A DNA stretch of 64,000 bases from Candidatus Aphodousia faecipullorum. GTDB taxonomy: Bacteria; Pseudomonadota; Gammaproteobacteria; Burkholderiales; Burkholderiaceae_F. The notes below the pieces were generated by a model. The model was not told where the DNA came from, did no database searches, and saw only the letters and a program-made list of their open reading frames with translations. A program made the position numbers and the translations under genes. This document shows positions 1 to 8,232 of this stretch, piece by piece. The DNA lies in NCBI GenBank assembly GCA_018714205.1, contig DVNR01000053.1, positions 62,001-126,000 on the forward strand, given 5' to 3'. The stretch's first letter is position 1. The number at the start of each line of letters is the position of its first letter.

Positions 1-342
1 GAAATTATATTCCTGGGCACAACGACCAAACATTTGGAAAACCTCTTGTTTTGTGTGTTTACCAGGAATGACTAATTTAAAGTGTTCCTCATTCATTAAC
101 AATTCTTTCCCAATAAACTGCCCCTGCTTATCAAAGTGCATCCAATAACACTCCCGCCCATAGGGCTGACTGGAATACACCAAAGTAAACGAGCCGTCAC
201 CGTGATCAATTCGAGAATCTGGCGCCCCGAGCTCATTGACGACCAAGCTCTCGGACTGACCGAGCTCTATCAAATCCGGGTGAGCGCAGCCGGCTAAAAC
301 CACTGCACCCGCAAGAGCTGCTACGATAAGTTTTAACCGCAT
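1..342 (-). CDS. Partial outer-membrane lipoprotein, BamE/SmpA-like fold
   Basis: Only the first 114 codons lie in the window; the 3' end runs off the left edge. The reading frame opens with a type II signal peptide (Arg/Lys start, hydrophobic Ala/Val/Leu core) ending in a lipobox VLAGC, so Cys19 should be lipidated. The mature part has a short helix, then a VVNELGAPD segment with alternating beta strands, which resembles the small BamE/SmpA-type domain; this is a fold guess, not an identification. A strong ribosome site (AGGAGG) lies 7 bases before the ATG. It is divergent from the MFS gene across a 119-bp gap. Function unknown. Confidence 0.7.
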   Translation of the reverse strand, partial: MRLKLIVAALAGAVVLAGCAHPDLIELGQSESLVVNELGAPDSRIDHGDGSFTLVYSSQPYGRECYWMHFDKQGQFIGKELLMNEEHFKLVIPGKHTKQEVFQMFGRCAQEYNF

Positions 343-461
343 GACAACCTCCTACTCATCGCATATTTGTACGAATTGTAGCCCCACAACGACTTCTCCC
401 ACAATCTTTCATACAAAAACAAGGCGTACTACAATAAGGTAAAACTCGACAGAAATTCACT

Positions 462-1658
462 ATGTCCGTTATTCGACTTGCTCTCTCTTCGACAATGACC
501 ATCCAAGCGATGGCCACTGCCAGCACGGTGACGCTTTCGGCTATTGCACCTTTGGTTGCTCAAGCCATTGGCGTGCCAAGTTCTTTTATCGGTACTTATG
601 TCTGCTTCCTTTACATAGGAGCAGCCTTTGCTGCTGTTTCAGGTGGCACCATGGTCACCCGATTTGGCGGCATCCACGTCTCTCAAGGTTGTTTAATTTT
701 GGCCGCCATCGGGCTAATCATCAGCGCGATTCCTAATTTTTGGATCATCTGTTGCGGTGGATTTCTACTGGGTTTGAGCTACGGACCGATTACCCCTTGC
801 TCCAGCGACATTCTGGCTCACACAGTCCCGAAAGAGCAAATGGGGTTTGTGTTTTCTTTAAAACAAACTGCTGTGCCATTAGGTAGCGCTATTGCCGGAT
901 TTATTGTTCCGAGTGTGGCTCTTTGGGCAAACGATTGGAAAGCTGGCCCTCATTTTATGGCGATCGCAGCACTGTGCGTGGCACTTTTAGCTTTATATCA
1001 CCGAAACCTTTTGGACGATCACTATGACAAAAACGCCCATTTCGATGCTCGCGCGGTGATTAAGGCATTGCGATTAGTAACCTCTCAAAATGGCTTGCGC
1101 CGTATGTGCATCGTCTCTTTTGTATACAACGGAACACAAATGTGCGTATTCAGTTTTATCGTTGCATACATGGTTGAAGACATTCACATCCCCATTGTGC
1201 TAGCCGGCATGGCCCTAAGCGCTGCCAGTATAGGAGGTATGTGCGGAAGACTTTTCTGGGGTATCTTCGCAGACAAAATTCACTCACCTCGAATCACATT
1301 AGCCATACTAGGCGCTCTGATGGCAAGTATGTTAGTTGTGACTGGCTTTTTCTCTGAATCGGTTCCAGCCATTTTGATGATAGCTGTCTGCTTTTGTTTA
1401 GGTGCCTCAGCGATAGGCTGGAACGGCGTCTATCTTGCACACGTCGCTCGAATTGCCCCCAAAGGTCAAGCTGGCGTGGCAACCGGCGGTACTCTATTCT
1501 TCACATTCGCCGGAGCCATTTTTTTACCACTTGCGTTTGGGACCGTTCACTCAATATTTGGAGACTATTACGAAAGTTTTTACCTAACCGCAGCGCTTTG
1601 CTTGGCGATCGCGCTTTGGTTGTTTGCTAGTAAAGGCGAAACATCATCTCAAGGATGA
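462..1658 (+). CDS. MFS transporter
   Basis: A 398-residue, very hydrophobic protein with about twelve membrane segments, the standard size for a major facilitator superfamily carrier in the inner membrane. The two six-helix halves are visible, with a cytoplasmic loop around residues 190-210 (DDHYDKNAHFD). The loop near residue 265, GRLFWGIFADK, matches the MFS motif A repeat of the second half. GLSYGPITPCSSD around residue 105 is a plausible helix 4 substrate region. Substrate cannot be read from sequence. A TACAAT hexamer at 430-435 may be its -10 box, with no clear -35 and no clear ribosome site before ATG 462. The 3' end overlaps the convergent small gene by 10 bases. Confidence 0.85.
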   Translation: MSVIRLALSSTMTIQAMATASTVTLSAIAPLVAQAIGVPSSFIGTYVCFLYIGAAFAAVSGGTMVTRFGGIHVSQGCLILAAIGLIISAIPNFWIICCGGFLLGLSYGPITPCSSDILAHTVPKEQMGFVFSLKQTAVPLGSAIAGFIVPSVALWANDWKAGPHFMAIAALCVALLALYHRNLLDDHYDKNAHFDARAVIKALRLVTSQNGLRRMCIVSFVYNGTQMCVFSFIVAYMVEDIHIPIVLAGMALSAASIGGMCGRLFWGIFADKIHSPRITLAILGALMASMLVVTGFFSESVPAILMIAVCFCLGASAIGWNGVYLAHVARIAPKGQAGVATGGTLFFTFAGAIFLPLAFGTVHSIFGDYYESFYLTAALCLAIALWLFASKGETSSQG

Positions 1659-1888
1659 ACCTGCTCTTCACGAACATCGAGATTAATCTCGTCGATTAAC
1701 TCATGGAAGCTCGCTCGCACTTGATCCTCTGAGCATCCGAGGATCAGAGCGTCCTCTAACGCGTCTTTGAGCATGACGCGCAATTCTTCGTAATTTTCGT
1801 TAAGGACCTTTACCTTTTCAGTGCAGGAAACCGGTGTTCCATCCGGTTTTGTCCAACAAGGGACCTTAAAATCATTTTTGTTTGCCAT
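1649..1888 (-). CDS. Small conserved-looking protein of unknown function
   Basis: A 79-residue soluble protein from ATG at 1888; an in-frame TTG three codons upstream (1897) is the alternative. The N-terminal third has two cysteines and the phrase PVSCTEKVKVLNENYEEL, followed by a helical acidic part (DALEDALILGC, HELIDEINLDV). From memory, small proteins with a similar CTEKxKVLNEN phrase occur in other Burkholderiales, but I could not check this. The start lies inside the 3' end of the class II aldolase gene (overlap 17 bases), which implies one transcript with mtnA and the aldolase. The 3' end overlaps the convergent MFS gene. Function not recognised; a regulatory or accessory role in the operon would be speculation. 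Confidence 0.65.
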   Translation of the reverse strand: MANKNDFKVPCWTKPDGTPVSCTEKVKVLNENYEELRVMLKDALEDALILGCSEDQVRASFHELIDEINLDVREEQVHP

Positions 1889-2543
1889 AGGTTTCAAATT
1901 TCTTTAATACCAACGCCATTTGTCGGTCATCCAACAACTTCGGCTCACCCAATTGGCGAACCATCAAATAGCAGCGCGCCAAATTTTCCACTTCAACGGC
2001 TAATTGCAACGCTTTGTTTAAATCAACGCCTGTAGCAATCACACCATGATGCGCAAGAAGACACGCTCGAATATTTTCCGACAGTGCTGAAGCGGCAACT
2101 TTTGCAAGTTCCATACTGCCAAAAGGCTGATACGGTACACAAGGGATATGATCGCCACCAGCCGCAGCAACCATGTAGTGAAAGGGCGGGATCGACATTT
2201 CTTGGCAAGCAAGCGCCGTCGCGCACGCTGAGTGAGTGTGAACAATGGAGGCAATGTCTGAATTTTGACGATAAATCTGGGCATGCATCTGCCATTCACT
2301 AGACGGCAATCGATCACTCAGAATGTCGGCAAGCGAATCAGCCGCCAAAGGAACAAACACGATATCACCCGGCTCAAGCAGATCATATGCGATGCCTGTC
2401 GGTGTAATTAGAAATCCTGATACTGAGTGAAACTGAAAACGAACTGACACATTCCCGCTTTTATTGACATTGATGCCAAGCGAGTTCATTTGCCGAGCTG
2501 TCTCTATCACCTGTGATGCGACTTGCATTATCCCATCGATCAC
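1872..2543 (-). CDS. Class II aldolase/adducin family protein (Ald2, MtnB or FucA-like)
   Basis: About 223 residues, the size of FucA/AraD-type class II aldolases. Zinc-site signatures are present: the HTHSACATAL motif (two His ligands) and a third His in AHHGVIATG; GNVSVR near the N terminus is the usual substrate-phosphate loop. Starts at 2546 (TTG), 2543 (GTG) and 2528 (ATG) are possible; I chose GTG 2543 because it forms a GTGA overlap with the mtnA stop, typical of translational coupling. Next to mtnA the likely substrate is a ribulose-1-phosphate derivative. It could be MtnB (dehydratase of methionine salvage), or the aldolase of the DHAP shunt that cleaves 5-deoxy- or methylthio-ribulose-1-phosphate. 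No mtnC, mtnD or mtnK lies nearby, which favours the shunt. Confidence 0.8.
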   Translation of the reverse strand: MIDGIMQVASQVIETARQMNSLGINVNKSGNVSVRFQFHSVSGFLITPTGIAYDLLEPGDIVFVPLAADSLADILSDRLPSSEWQMHAQIYRQNSDIASIVHTHSACATALACQEMSIPPFHYMVAAAGGDHIPCVPYQPFGSMELAKVAASALSENIRACLLAHHGVIATGVDLNKALQLAVEVENLARCYLMVRQLGEPKLLDDRQMALVLKKFETYGKQK

Positions 2544-3637
2544 CAACGCGTTCTCCTTCTGGCTCCTTCAGGGAAAAGGCGAGTTAAAAATTCAGGCGCG
2601 CACACTCCTCTTTCTGTCACAATCCCTGTAACAAGACGGGCAGGCGTCACATCAAAAGCGGGGTTCTCCACATTAGTCAATGGACTGATAATCTCGACCT
2701 CTGTGACCTGCCCCTTGGCATCAAGCCCCTTAACGTACCGCAACTCATCACCATTGCGATTTTCGATTTCAATGCTGTGCTTGCCATCCTGGATAGACCA
2801 GTCGATCGTTGAAGAGGGCGCCGCAACATAAAAAGGAATATCCATGTCTTTGGCTGCCAGCGCCTTCAGGTAAGTTCCAATCTTGTTTGCCACGTCGCCA
2901 ATTGCCGTGATTCGATCTGCGCCAACTAAAACCATGTCGACTTCACGATGTTGCATCAAGTGACCACCCGCGTTATCTGCAATAACAGTGTGAGGCACGC
3001 CGCCTGCCTCGAGCTCCCAAGCCGTTAATAGCCCTTGATTGCGCGGACGAGTCTCATCAACCCAAACGTGTAACGGAATCCCCTGTTCAAATGCGATATA
3101 TACCGCAGACAAAGCAGTACCATAATCAACAGTCGCAAGCCACCCCGCATTACAATGCGTCAAGATATTAACTGGCGCTCTTTTTTTCGCGTAAAGCTCA
3201 GCGATTACACGCGCTCCGTGAGTGCCGATGGCCCGATTCGCCAACACATTGGCTTGCGTTAGGGTTTCAGCCATCTTCACGGCCATCCGAAAACGTTCTC
3301 GCGGGCAATAAGGCATCACCGCGGTCACAATCTGGTCCACTCCCCACTGCAAGTCAACAGCAGTAGGCCGAGAAGCGATAAGTTCGCTACGGGCAGCATG
3401 AATCGCATCGTCTTCAGGATTGTCGCGAATAGCCAAAACCATTCCCCAGGCGCCGGTAACACCAATAAGGGGAGCCCCGCGAACTTTCATTGTTGCTATT
3501 GCGTCAACGACTTCCCGCCAATCGGAAAGCTCCACCTTTTTAAAACAAAACGGCAACTGGGTCTGATCAATAATGCCAATTCGCTGACCGTCATCCAATG
3601 ACCAAATACTGCGAGTCGGTACGCCGTTGACTTTCAT
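2540..3637 (-). CDS. mtnA: S-methyl-5-thioribose-1-phosphate isomerase
   Basis: A 365-residue member of the eIF-2B/MtnA isomerase family, which opens methylthioribose-1-phosphate (or 5-deoxyribose-1-phosphate) to the ribulose form. Family signatures: MKVRGAPLIGVTGAWG near residue 50, RPTAVDLQWGVD, the catalytic-Cys segment THCNAGWLAT, VDETRPRNQG, and the catalytic-Asp segment VGADRITAIGDVANKIGT. Both catalytic residues known in the Bacillus enzyme are present. It is first in a leftward operon with the class II aldolase (GTGA overlap) and a small gene. No good ribosome site precedes its ATG; a GC-rich inverted repeat lies 8 bases upstream instead. A structured leader of about 170 bases may control it. 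Confidence 0.93.
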   Translation of the reverse strand: MKVNGVPTRSIWSLDDGQRIGIIDQTQLPFCFKKVELSDWREVVDAIATMKVRGAPLIGVTGAWGMVLAIRDNPEDDAIHAARSELIASRPTAVDLQWGVDQIVTAVMPYCPRERFRMAVKMAETLTQANVLANRAIGTHGARVIAELYAKKRAPVNILTHCNAGWLATVDYGTALSAVYIAFEQGIPLHVWVDETRPRNQGLLTAWELEAGGVPHTVIADNAGGHLMQHREVDMVLVGADRITAIGDVANKIGTYLKALAAKDMDIPFYVAAPSSTIDWSIQDGKHSIEIENRNGDELRYVKGLDAKGQVTEVEIISPLTNVENPAFDVTPARLVTGIVTERGVCAPEFLTRLFPEGARRRTRW

Positions 3638-3844
3638 AATAAATCGGCGCTTCTAGCTTGATGTGACTCAAAGCGAAAGCGCCGCCTCCGATAGTATGAG
3701 CAACTCTGAAAAGCCGCTTAAAGGTTCAAAAAGCGAACCGTACGAGTCCACAATCACCCGCTGCAGACACTCAAGCGGCCACTGAGAAAATCCACGAGGA
3801 CTTCCTTCTGTTTTTATTGTATCAAACCTCTTTCTCATCACGAA
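3638..3844 (-). promoter_or_regulatory. Putative promoter and structured leader of the mtnA operon
   Basis: On the minus strand a -10 TACAAT (3821-3816) with a weak -35 TTCGTG (3844-3839) at 17-bp spacing would start transcription near 3808, giving a leader of about 170 bases. The leader can fold into a perfect 8-bp stem 3645-3652 with 3677-3684 just upstream of the ATG, and a 7-bp stem 3713-3719 with 3773-3779 that encloses a small 5-bp hairpin (3723-3727 with 3735-3739). I do not recognise a known riboswitch class. Promoter and folding are predictions by eye. Confidence 0.35.
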
Positions 3845-3931
3845 GTAAGAAATGCTCCGATAAGCGCTTTGGCGCCGATACGGTACAATGGCACCGAATT
3901 GTTGGTTTTTTATAATTTTTTTTCGTTCGCA

Positions 3932-6607
3932 ATGAATACTTCACATCAATTAAATCAAGCATTAAAACCCCGCTCGATTGCTCTTATTGGCGCAAGCGAT
4001 CGACCGAATTCTCGCGGTGCGGTTTTATGGCGTAATCTTGTGAACGGCGGGTTCCAGGGCTCGTTATATCCCATCAACCCAAAGTACCAATTTTTAGGTG
4101 AAATTCCCTGTTACCAATCAATCAAAGAAATTGCCGATCCTATCGACCTTGTAATTTTGGCAACCCCGGCCAAAGCGGCGGAAAAACTTTTAAGCGAAAT
4201 TGCACAAAAAGGAACTCGCTGGGTTGCGCTAGCTCCCAGTGATGCGGATATTACTTCAGACCCATCCTGGCAGGCGCACATTGTCAATCAAGCGAGATCT
4301 TTAGGACTGCGACTAATCGGCACCGATTGCTTAGGCATCATGCGACCGGAAATCGGTCTAAATGCCAGCTATTGGGACGCTCTTCCAATAGCTGGTGAAG
4401 TTGGCTTTGCCTCTCAATCAGGCGTGATCGGAACGTCTGTACTTTCTTACGCTCGAATTAACGGACTTGGCTTTTCAACCCTCATTAATACAGGTGATGA
4501 AATTGACGTCAGTATGGACGAAGTCATTGACTTTTTGGCCCAGGACAAAAATACGCGTCTAATTGTCGTTCATGTGGAGGGCATTCGTAACCCCCGAGAG
4601 TTTTTCTCAGCTGTCCGATCTGCCTCTCAGGTAAAACCCGTGATCGTTCTCAGAGGGGGCCAGAGCTTACCTGCTGGCCAGCTTTTAACAAGCCGCATGG
4701 GAGTGCCGGCCGGAGAAGACAGTTCGTTTAACGCGCTTTTAGATCGCGCCGGCGGCATTCGCGTTGTCAATTTTGACGATCTGATTACCGCAATTGAAAC
4801 GTTTACTCAGCGGCGTTTACCTAGAGCCAATCGAATTGGCATTATCAGCAACGGAAGCGGGTTTGGCGTTCTGGCAGCCGATGCGGCCTCTTCCTGTGAT
4901 ATCCAACTAGCTTCACTTTCACGCAATACGACACGACGCTTATCAGAAATTTTCAACAATCCGCTGATCACCACCAATCCTGTTGATCTCTGGGCCGATG
5001 CCGACCCAAGACGGATTAAACTGACTGTCGACGCGCTTAACCAAGATGAAAATGTGGATGCCATTTTGGTCATTACTGCCCCCACATTCGCGGCTCCAGT
5101 TGAACGAGTTTGCGATGCCATCGCCTACTCAACCGATACAACCTTTAAACCTGTATTTACCGCCTGGCTTGGAGACACACAAACCAGCATTGCAGCCAAT
5201 CGTCTGCGCGGTCATCCGATTACCGTCCTTCGAAGCCCTGAAATGGCAATTCGCGGCTTCTCATGGATGAGCCGCTATGCGCAAAACAAACGCTTCATAA
5301 CAAACACAGTGGCTCAAAATGAACCGCATTGGCCTCTTGACATTCAAGCAGCTCGCCAGGTTATCAAAGAGGTACTTCAAAATGGCCGGTATGAGCTCAA
5401 TGAATGGGAGACAAAACGCGTCTTTGCCTGCGCTGGCCTGAGCACTGCGAGTGGCATTCTCGTAAAGTCACCAGTGGAAGCTGTCGATGCTGCTCGAACA
5501 TTGGGCTTTCCTGTCGTGCTTAAAGTCCTCGCTGACGGAATTGATCACAAAAGTAACGTCGGAGGGGTTTTATTAGATATTCGAAATGAAAAGGATGTTC
5601 ACGATGGGGCGATGCACATGCTTGAAGATGTACAAAAGAAGGCGCCTTACGCAGCCATTCGCGGCATCTTTGTTCAACGCCACATCCACTTGCCCAATGG
5701 ACGTGAGGTAAGCGTCACTGTTCACACGGATCCCCGATTCGGACCTGTTATCAGTTTCGGTCCAGGAGGAATCGCAAACAGCCTTTATAACGATTCTGCT
5801 GTCGAACTTTTGCCACTGACCGATTTATTGGCTCGTCGATTGATTCAAAAGCCTCGTATGGCGAAACTTCTTGGTCAATACCGAGGCATGCCCGCAATCA
5901 ATCAAGAGGCGTTGATACAGGTGTTGATGCGAATCTCCAAGTTGGTCACAGAAATCCCCGCCATTCGCAATCTGCACATTGAGCCGCTTCTCGTTGACGA
6001 TGGAGGCTGCATCATCCTTGACGCGCATATCGGAGTAGCCGATATGCCTTTAACAAAAGACGGCACTGCCTCACATATGATCGTCTCGCCAGAACCACAA
6101 CTTACGGAAGAGTTCCTCTCCGTTAGGAACGGCTCGGTTACTTTGCGTTCCATTCGGCAACAAGACTTTGATGCCATCAAAAAATTCTTATCCCGTCTTT
6201 CTCCGAGAACGGCGTACTTACGCTTTCACATTTCATCAACAGATCTGGCTCGGGAAAAGATTATTGAGTTAACCAATATTGACCATAACCGAGAGGTTGC
6301 AATTGTCGCCTGCGATACGGAAATACCTGAGGAGATTCGCGCCGTAGCACGCTACAAACGCTTAAATGGTTCCGATATCGCAGAGTTCGGTGTTGTCGTT
6401 GAGGATGCTTGGCAAAGGCGAGGGTTAGCTAGATTGATGATGACTCAGCTAGGATTGGAAGCGCGGCGCATGGGTGTAAAGACACTCATCGGTTACGTGC
6501 TCAAGGGCAACGAAGCGATGTACTCGCTGATGCAATCTCTCGGGTATGAGCGTCATCAAAACAATGGCGATGACTCCTTTGTCCTCTTTACTCTAAATTT
6601 AGATTAA
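3932..6607 (+). CDS. Pat/YfiQ-like acyl-CoA synthetase (ADP-forming)-GNAT fusion protein
   Basis: About 891 residues from ATG 3932; the frame is open upstream to a TTG at 3869, but the family begins close to LKPRSIALIGASDRPNSRG, so the ATG is preferred. Domain order: CoA-binding Rossmann domain (about 10-110), two succinyl-CoA-ligase-like domains (about 125-440), ATP-grasp domain (about 470-690), C-terminal GNAT acetyltransferase (about 720-885, with VEDAWQRRGLARLMM as acetyl-CoA loop). In true ADP-forming acetyl-CoA synthetases the phosphorylated His sits in SHTG; here the aligned stretch reads SRMG, so the ligase part is probably inactive and the protein is more likely a protein lysine acetyltransferase. 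No ribosome site; a CGGTACAAT box lies 43 bases upstream. The enoyl-CoA hydratase gene follows after 2 bases. Confidence 0.88.
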   Translation: MNTSHQLNQALKPRSIALIGASDRPNSRGAVLWRNLVNGGFQGSLYPINPKYQFLGEIPCYQSIKEIADPIDLVILATPAKAAEKLLSEIAQKGTRWVALAPSDADITSDPSWQAHIVNQARSLGLRLIGTDCLGIMRPEIGLNASYWDALPIAGEVGFASQSGVIGTSVLSYARINGLGFSTLINTGDEIDVSMDEVIDFLAQDKNTRLIVVHVEGIRNPREFFSAVRSASQVKPVIVLRGGQSLPAGQLLTSRMGVPAGEDSSFNALLDRAGGIRVVNFDDLITAIETFTQRRLPRANRIGIISNGSGFGVLAADAASSCDIQLASLSRNTTRRLSEIFNNPLITTNPVDLWADADPRRIKLTVDALNQDENVDAILVITAPTFAAPVERVCDAIAYSTDTTFKPVFTAWLGDTQTSIAANRLRGHPITVLRSPEMAIRGFSWMSRYAQNKRFITNTVAQNEPHWPLDIQAARQVIKEVLQNGRYELNEWETKRVFACAGLSTASGILVKSPVEAVDAARTLGFPVVLKVLADGIDHKSNVGGVLLDIRNEKDVHDGAMHMLEDVQKKAPYAAIRGIFVQRHIHLPNGREVSVTVHTDPRFGPVISFGPGGIANSLYNDSAVELLPLTDLLARRLIQKPRMAKLLGQYRGMPAINQEALIQVLMRISKLVTEIPAIRNLHIEPLLVDDGGCIILDAHIGVADMPLTKDGTASHMIVSPEPQLTEEFLSVRNGSVTLRSIRQQDFDAIKKFLSRLSPRTAYLRFHISSTDLAREKIIELTNIDHNREVAIVACDTEIPEEIRAVARYKRLNGSDIAEFGVVVEDAWQRRGLARLMMTQLGLEARRMGVKTLIGYVLKGNEAMYSLMQSLGYERHQNNGDDSFVLFTLNLD

Positions 6608-6609
6608 TC

Positions 6610-7365
6610 ATGTCTGACCTATCTATCACTTTTGAAAAAAATGTTTATCAAATCGCGATAACTCGCACACAAAAGCGCAATACGCTTTCATCTGAGACAT
6701 GTGTACAAATGATCGAGGCACTGGCAGAAGCCCAACGCAATCCCGATGTGCATTGCGTCATTTTGCGAGGTGATGATGCGATCTTTTGTGCCGGTGCCGA
6801 TTTGCAAGAAAGCATTCATCGTACCGAAACCACTTCGTCAGCCTATGACGCTCTTATTGAAGCGATGATTGCCTTCGATAAGCCTCTCATGGCTGCTGTC
6901 TTGGGACCCTGCGTCGGATTAGGTGTTGCGCTTTTAAGTTACTGTGATTTGGTGTACTGTGGTGAAAACGCGCTCTTCTCCGTTCCCTTTACAGCATTGG
7001 GATTAACCCCTGAATTCGGCCTGTCCTACACCATTGTGGCAAAAGCCGGTTACCACAAAGCAAGTGAAAAACTCTTCTTAAGTGAACCAATTTCTGCTAA
7101 AGAAGCATTGGATATGGGCATTGTGAACGGAATTTTCAAAGATGAAAACCTTGTCAGCGAGGTGCTCACTCGTGCGGTCCGTCTAAGCCAAATGCCTCTT
7201 GGCAGTCTTCGCGCCACCAAGCACTTGCTGCGACACGCTCAAGCTCAAGCACTGCGAGCAGCGACCTCCCTAGAAAAAGAAGTTGTCGCAGAACGCCTTC
7301 AAAGTGAAGAAGTTCACGAGGCTTTCCAAGCATTTGCTGAAGGTCGCAAGCCCAACTTTTCTTGA
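6610..7365 (+). CDS. Enoyl-CoA hydratase/isomerase family protein
   Basis: A 251-residue crotonase-fold protein. KRNTLSSET is the CoA-binding loop near residue 24, CAGADLQE near residue 60 forms one half of the oxyanion hole, and GLGVALLSYCDL near residue 105 the other. A glutamate in LGLTPEFGLSYT sits where enoyl-CoA isomerases and hydratases keep a catalytic acid; the second hydratase glutamate is not obvious, so either a delta3-delta2 isomerase or a hydratase-like function is possible. It follows the Pat-like gene by 2 bases and must be co-transcribed, which links it to acyl-CoA metabolism. Substrate unknown. No transcription terminator is apparent before the ABC ATPase gene 30 bases downstream. 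Confidence 0.85.
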   Translation: MSDLSITFEKNVYQIAITRTQKRNTLSSETCVQMIEALAEAQRNPDVHCVILRGDDAIFCAGADLQESIHRTETTSSAYDALIEAMIAFDKPLMAAVLGPCVGLGVALLSYCDLVYCGENALFSVPFTALGLTPEFGLSYTIVAKAGYHKASEKLFLSEPISAKEALDMGIVNGIFKDENLVSEVLTRAVRLSQMPLGSLRATKHLLRHAQAQALRAATSLEKEVVAERLQSEEVHEAFQAFAEGRKPNFS

Positions 7366-7395
7366 TAACCGATCTATATAAAGGACCTCACTGTC

Positions 7396-8133
7396 ATGGC
7401 AATGATCGAAATTAAAAATGTGAGCAAATGGTATAGCGAAACCTTTCAAGTACTCAAAAAGTGTTCTGCTACTGTTAACAAAGGTGAGGTTGTCGTCGTT
7501 TGTGGTCCGTCAGGCTCTGGCAAGTCGACCTTGATTAAGACCGTTAACGGTCTGGAAGCTTTCCAAGAGGGAGAAATTTTTGTCAATGGAATTAATGTCG
7601 GTGACCCTAAAACCGACCTTCCCCGATTGCGCACCCATATTGGAATGGTTTTTCAACACTTTGAACTTTTCCCGCACCTAAGCATCATTGACAACTTGAC
7701 TCTAGCGCAAATGAAAGTCTTGGGACGCTCCCGCTCTGAAGCAACCGAACGAGGGTTGTCACTTTTAAAGCGTGTCCACCTATCCAGTCAGACCAATAAA
7801 TTCCCCGCACAGCTTTCTGGTGGTCAACAGCAGCGAGTTGCAATCGCCAGAGCGTTGGCCATGGATCCTGTCTGCATGCTCTTTGATGAACCAACTTCAG
7901 CACTGGACCCAGAAATGATCAATGAAGTGCTTGACGTCATGGTCGAACTGGCTCATGATGGAATGACCATGATGGTTGTCACTCACGAAATGGGCTTTGC
8001 AAAACGAGTCGCCGACAGGGTTCTTTTCATGGAAAACGGCGAAATATTGGAAGATGCTCCGACACAAGAATTTTTCACGAATCCTCGCTCAGACCGAGCT
8101 GTGCAATTTCTGTCGAAAATTCTCAACCATTGA
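7396..8133 (+). CDS. Polar amino acid ABC transporter ATP-binding protein (GlnQ/GltL type)
   Basis: A 245-residue ATPase with all ABC motifs: Walker A GPSGSGKST near residue 37, Q-loop MVFQHFELFPH, signature LSGGQQQRVAIARA, Walker B CMLFDEPTSALDP and H-loop VVTHEMGFA. The FELFPH and EMGFA phrases are typical of the glutamine/glutamate subfamily. An AAGGA ribosome site precedes ATG 7396; ATG 7402 is an alternative. No permease or solute-binding gene lies beside it: upstream are acyl-CoA genes and downstream kdsD. It must work with permeases encoded elsewhere, or its partners were lost. No clear terminator follows. Confidence 0.9.
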   Translation: MAMIEIKNVSKWYSETFQVLKKCSATVNKGEVVVVCGPSGSGKSTLIKTVNGLEAFQEGEIFVNGINVGDPKTDLPRLRTHIGMVFQHFELFPHLSIIDNLTLAQMKVLGRSRSEATERGLSLLKRVHLSSQTNKFPAQLSGGQQQRVAIARALAMDPVCMLFDEPTSALDPEMINEVLDVMVELAHDGMTMMVVTHEMGFAKRVADRVLFMENGEILEDAPTQEFFTNPRSDRAVQFLSKILNH

Positions 8134-8232
8134 TTTTTTCCTGACACGATTTGACATACATTCAAAAACCGAAAGATGAGGCCTTGCCACCCTTCAATGG
8201 TATGATTGTATGGTAGTTTTTGAAGGACTAGT

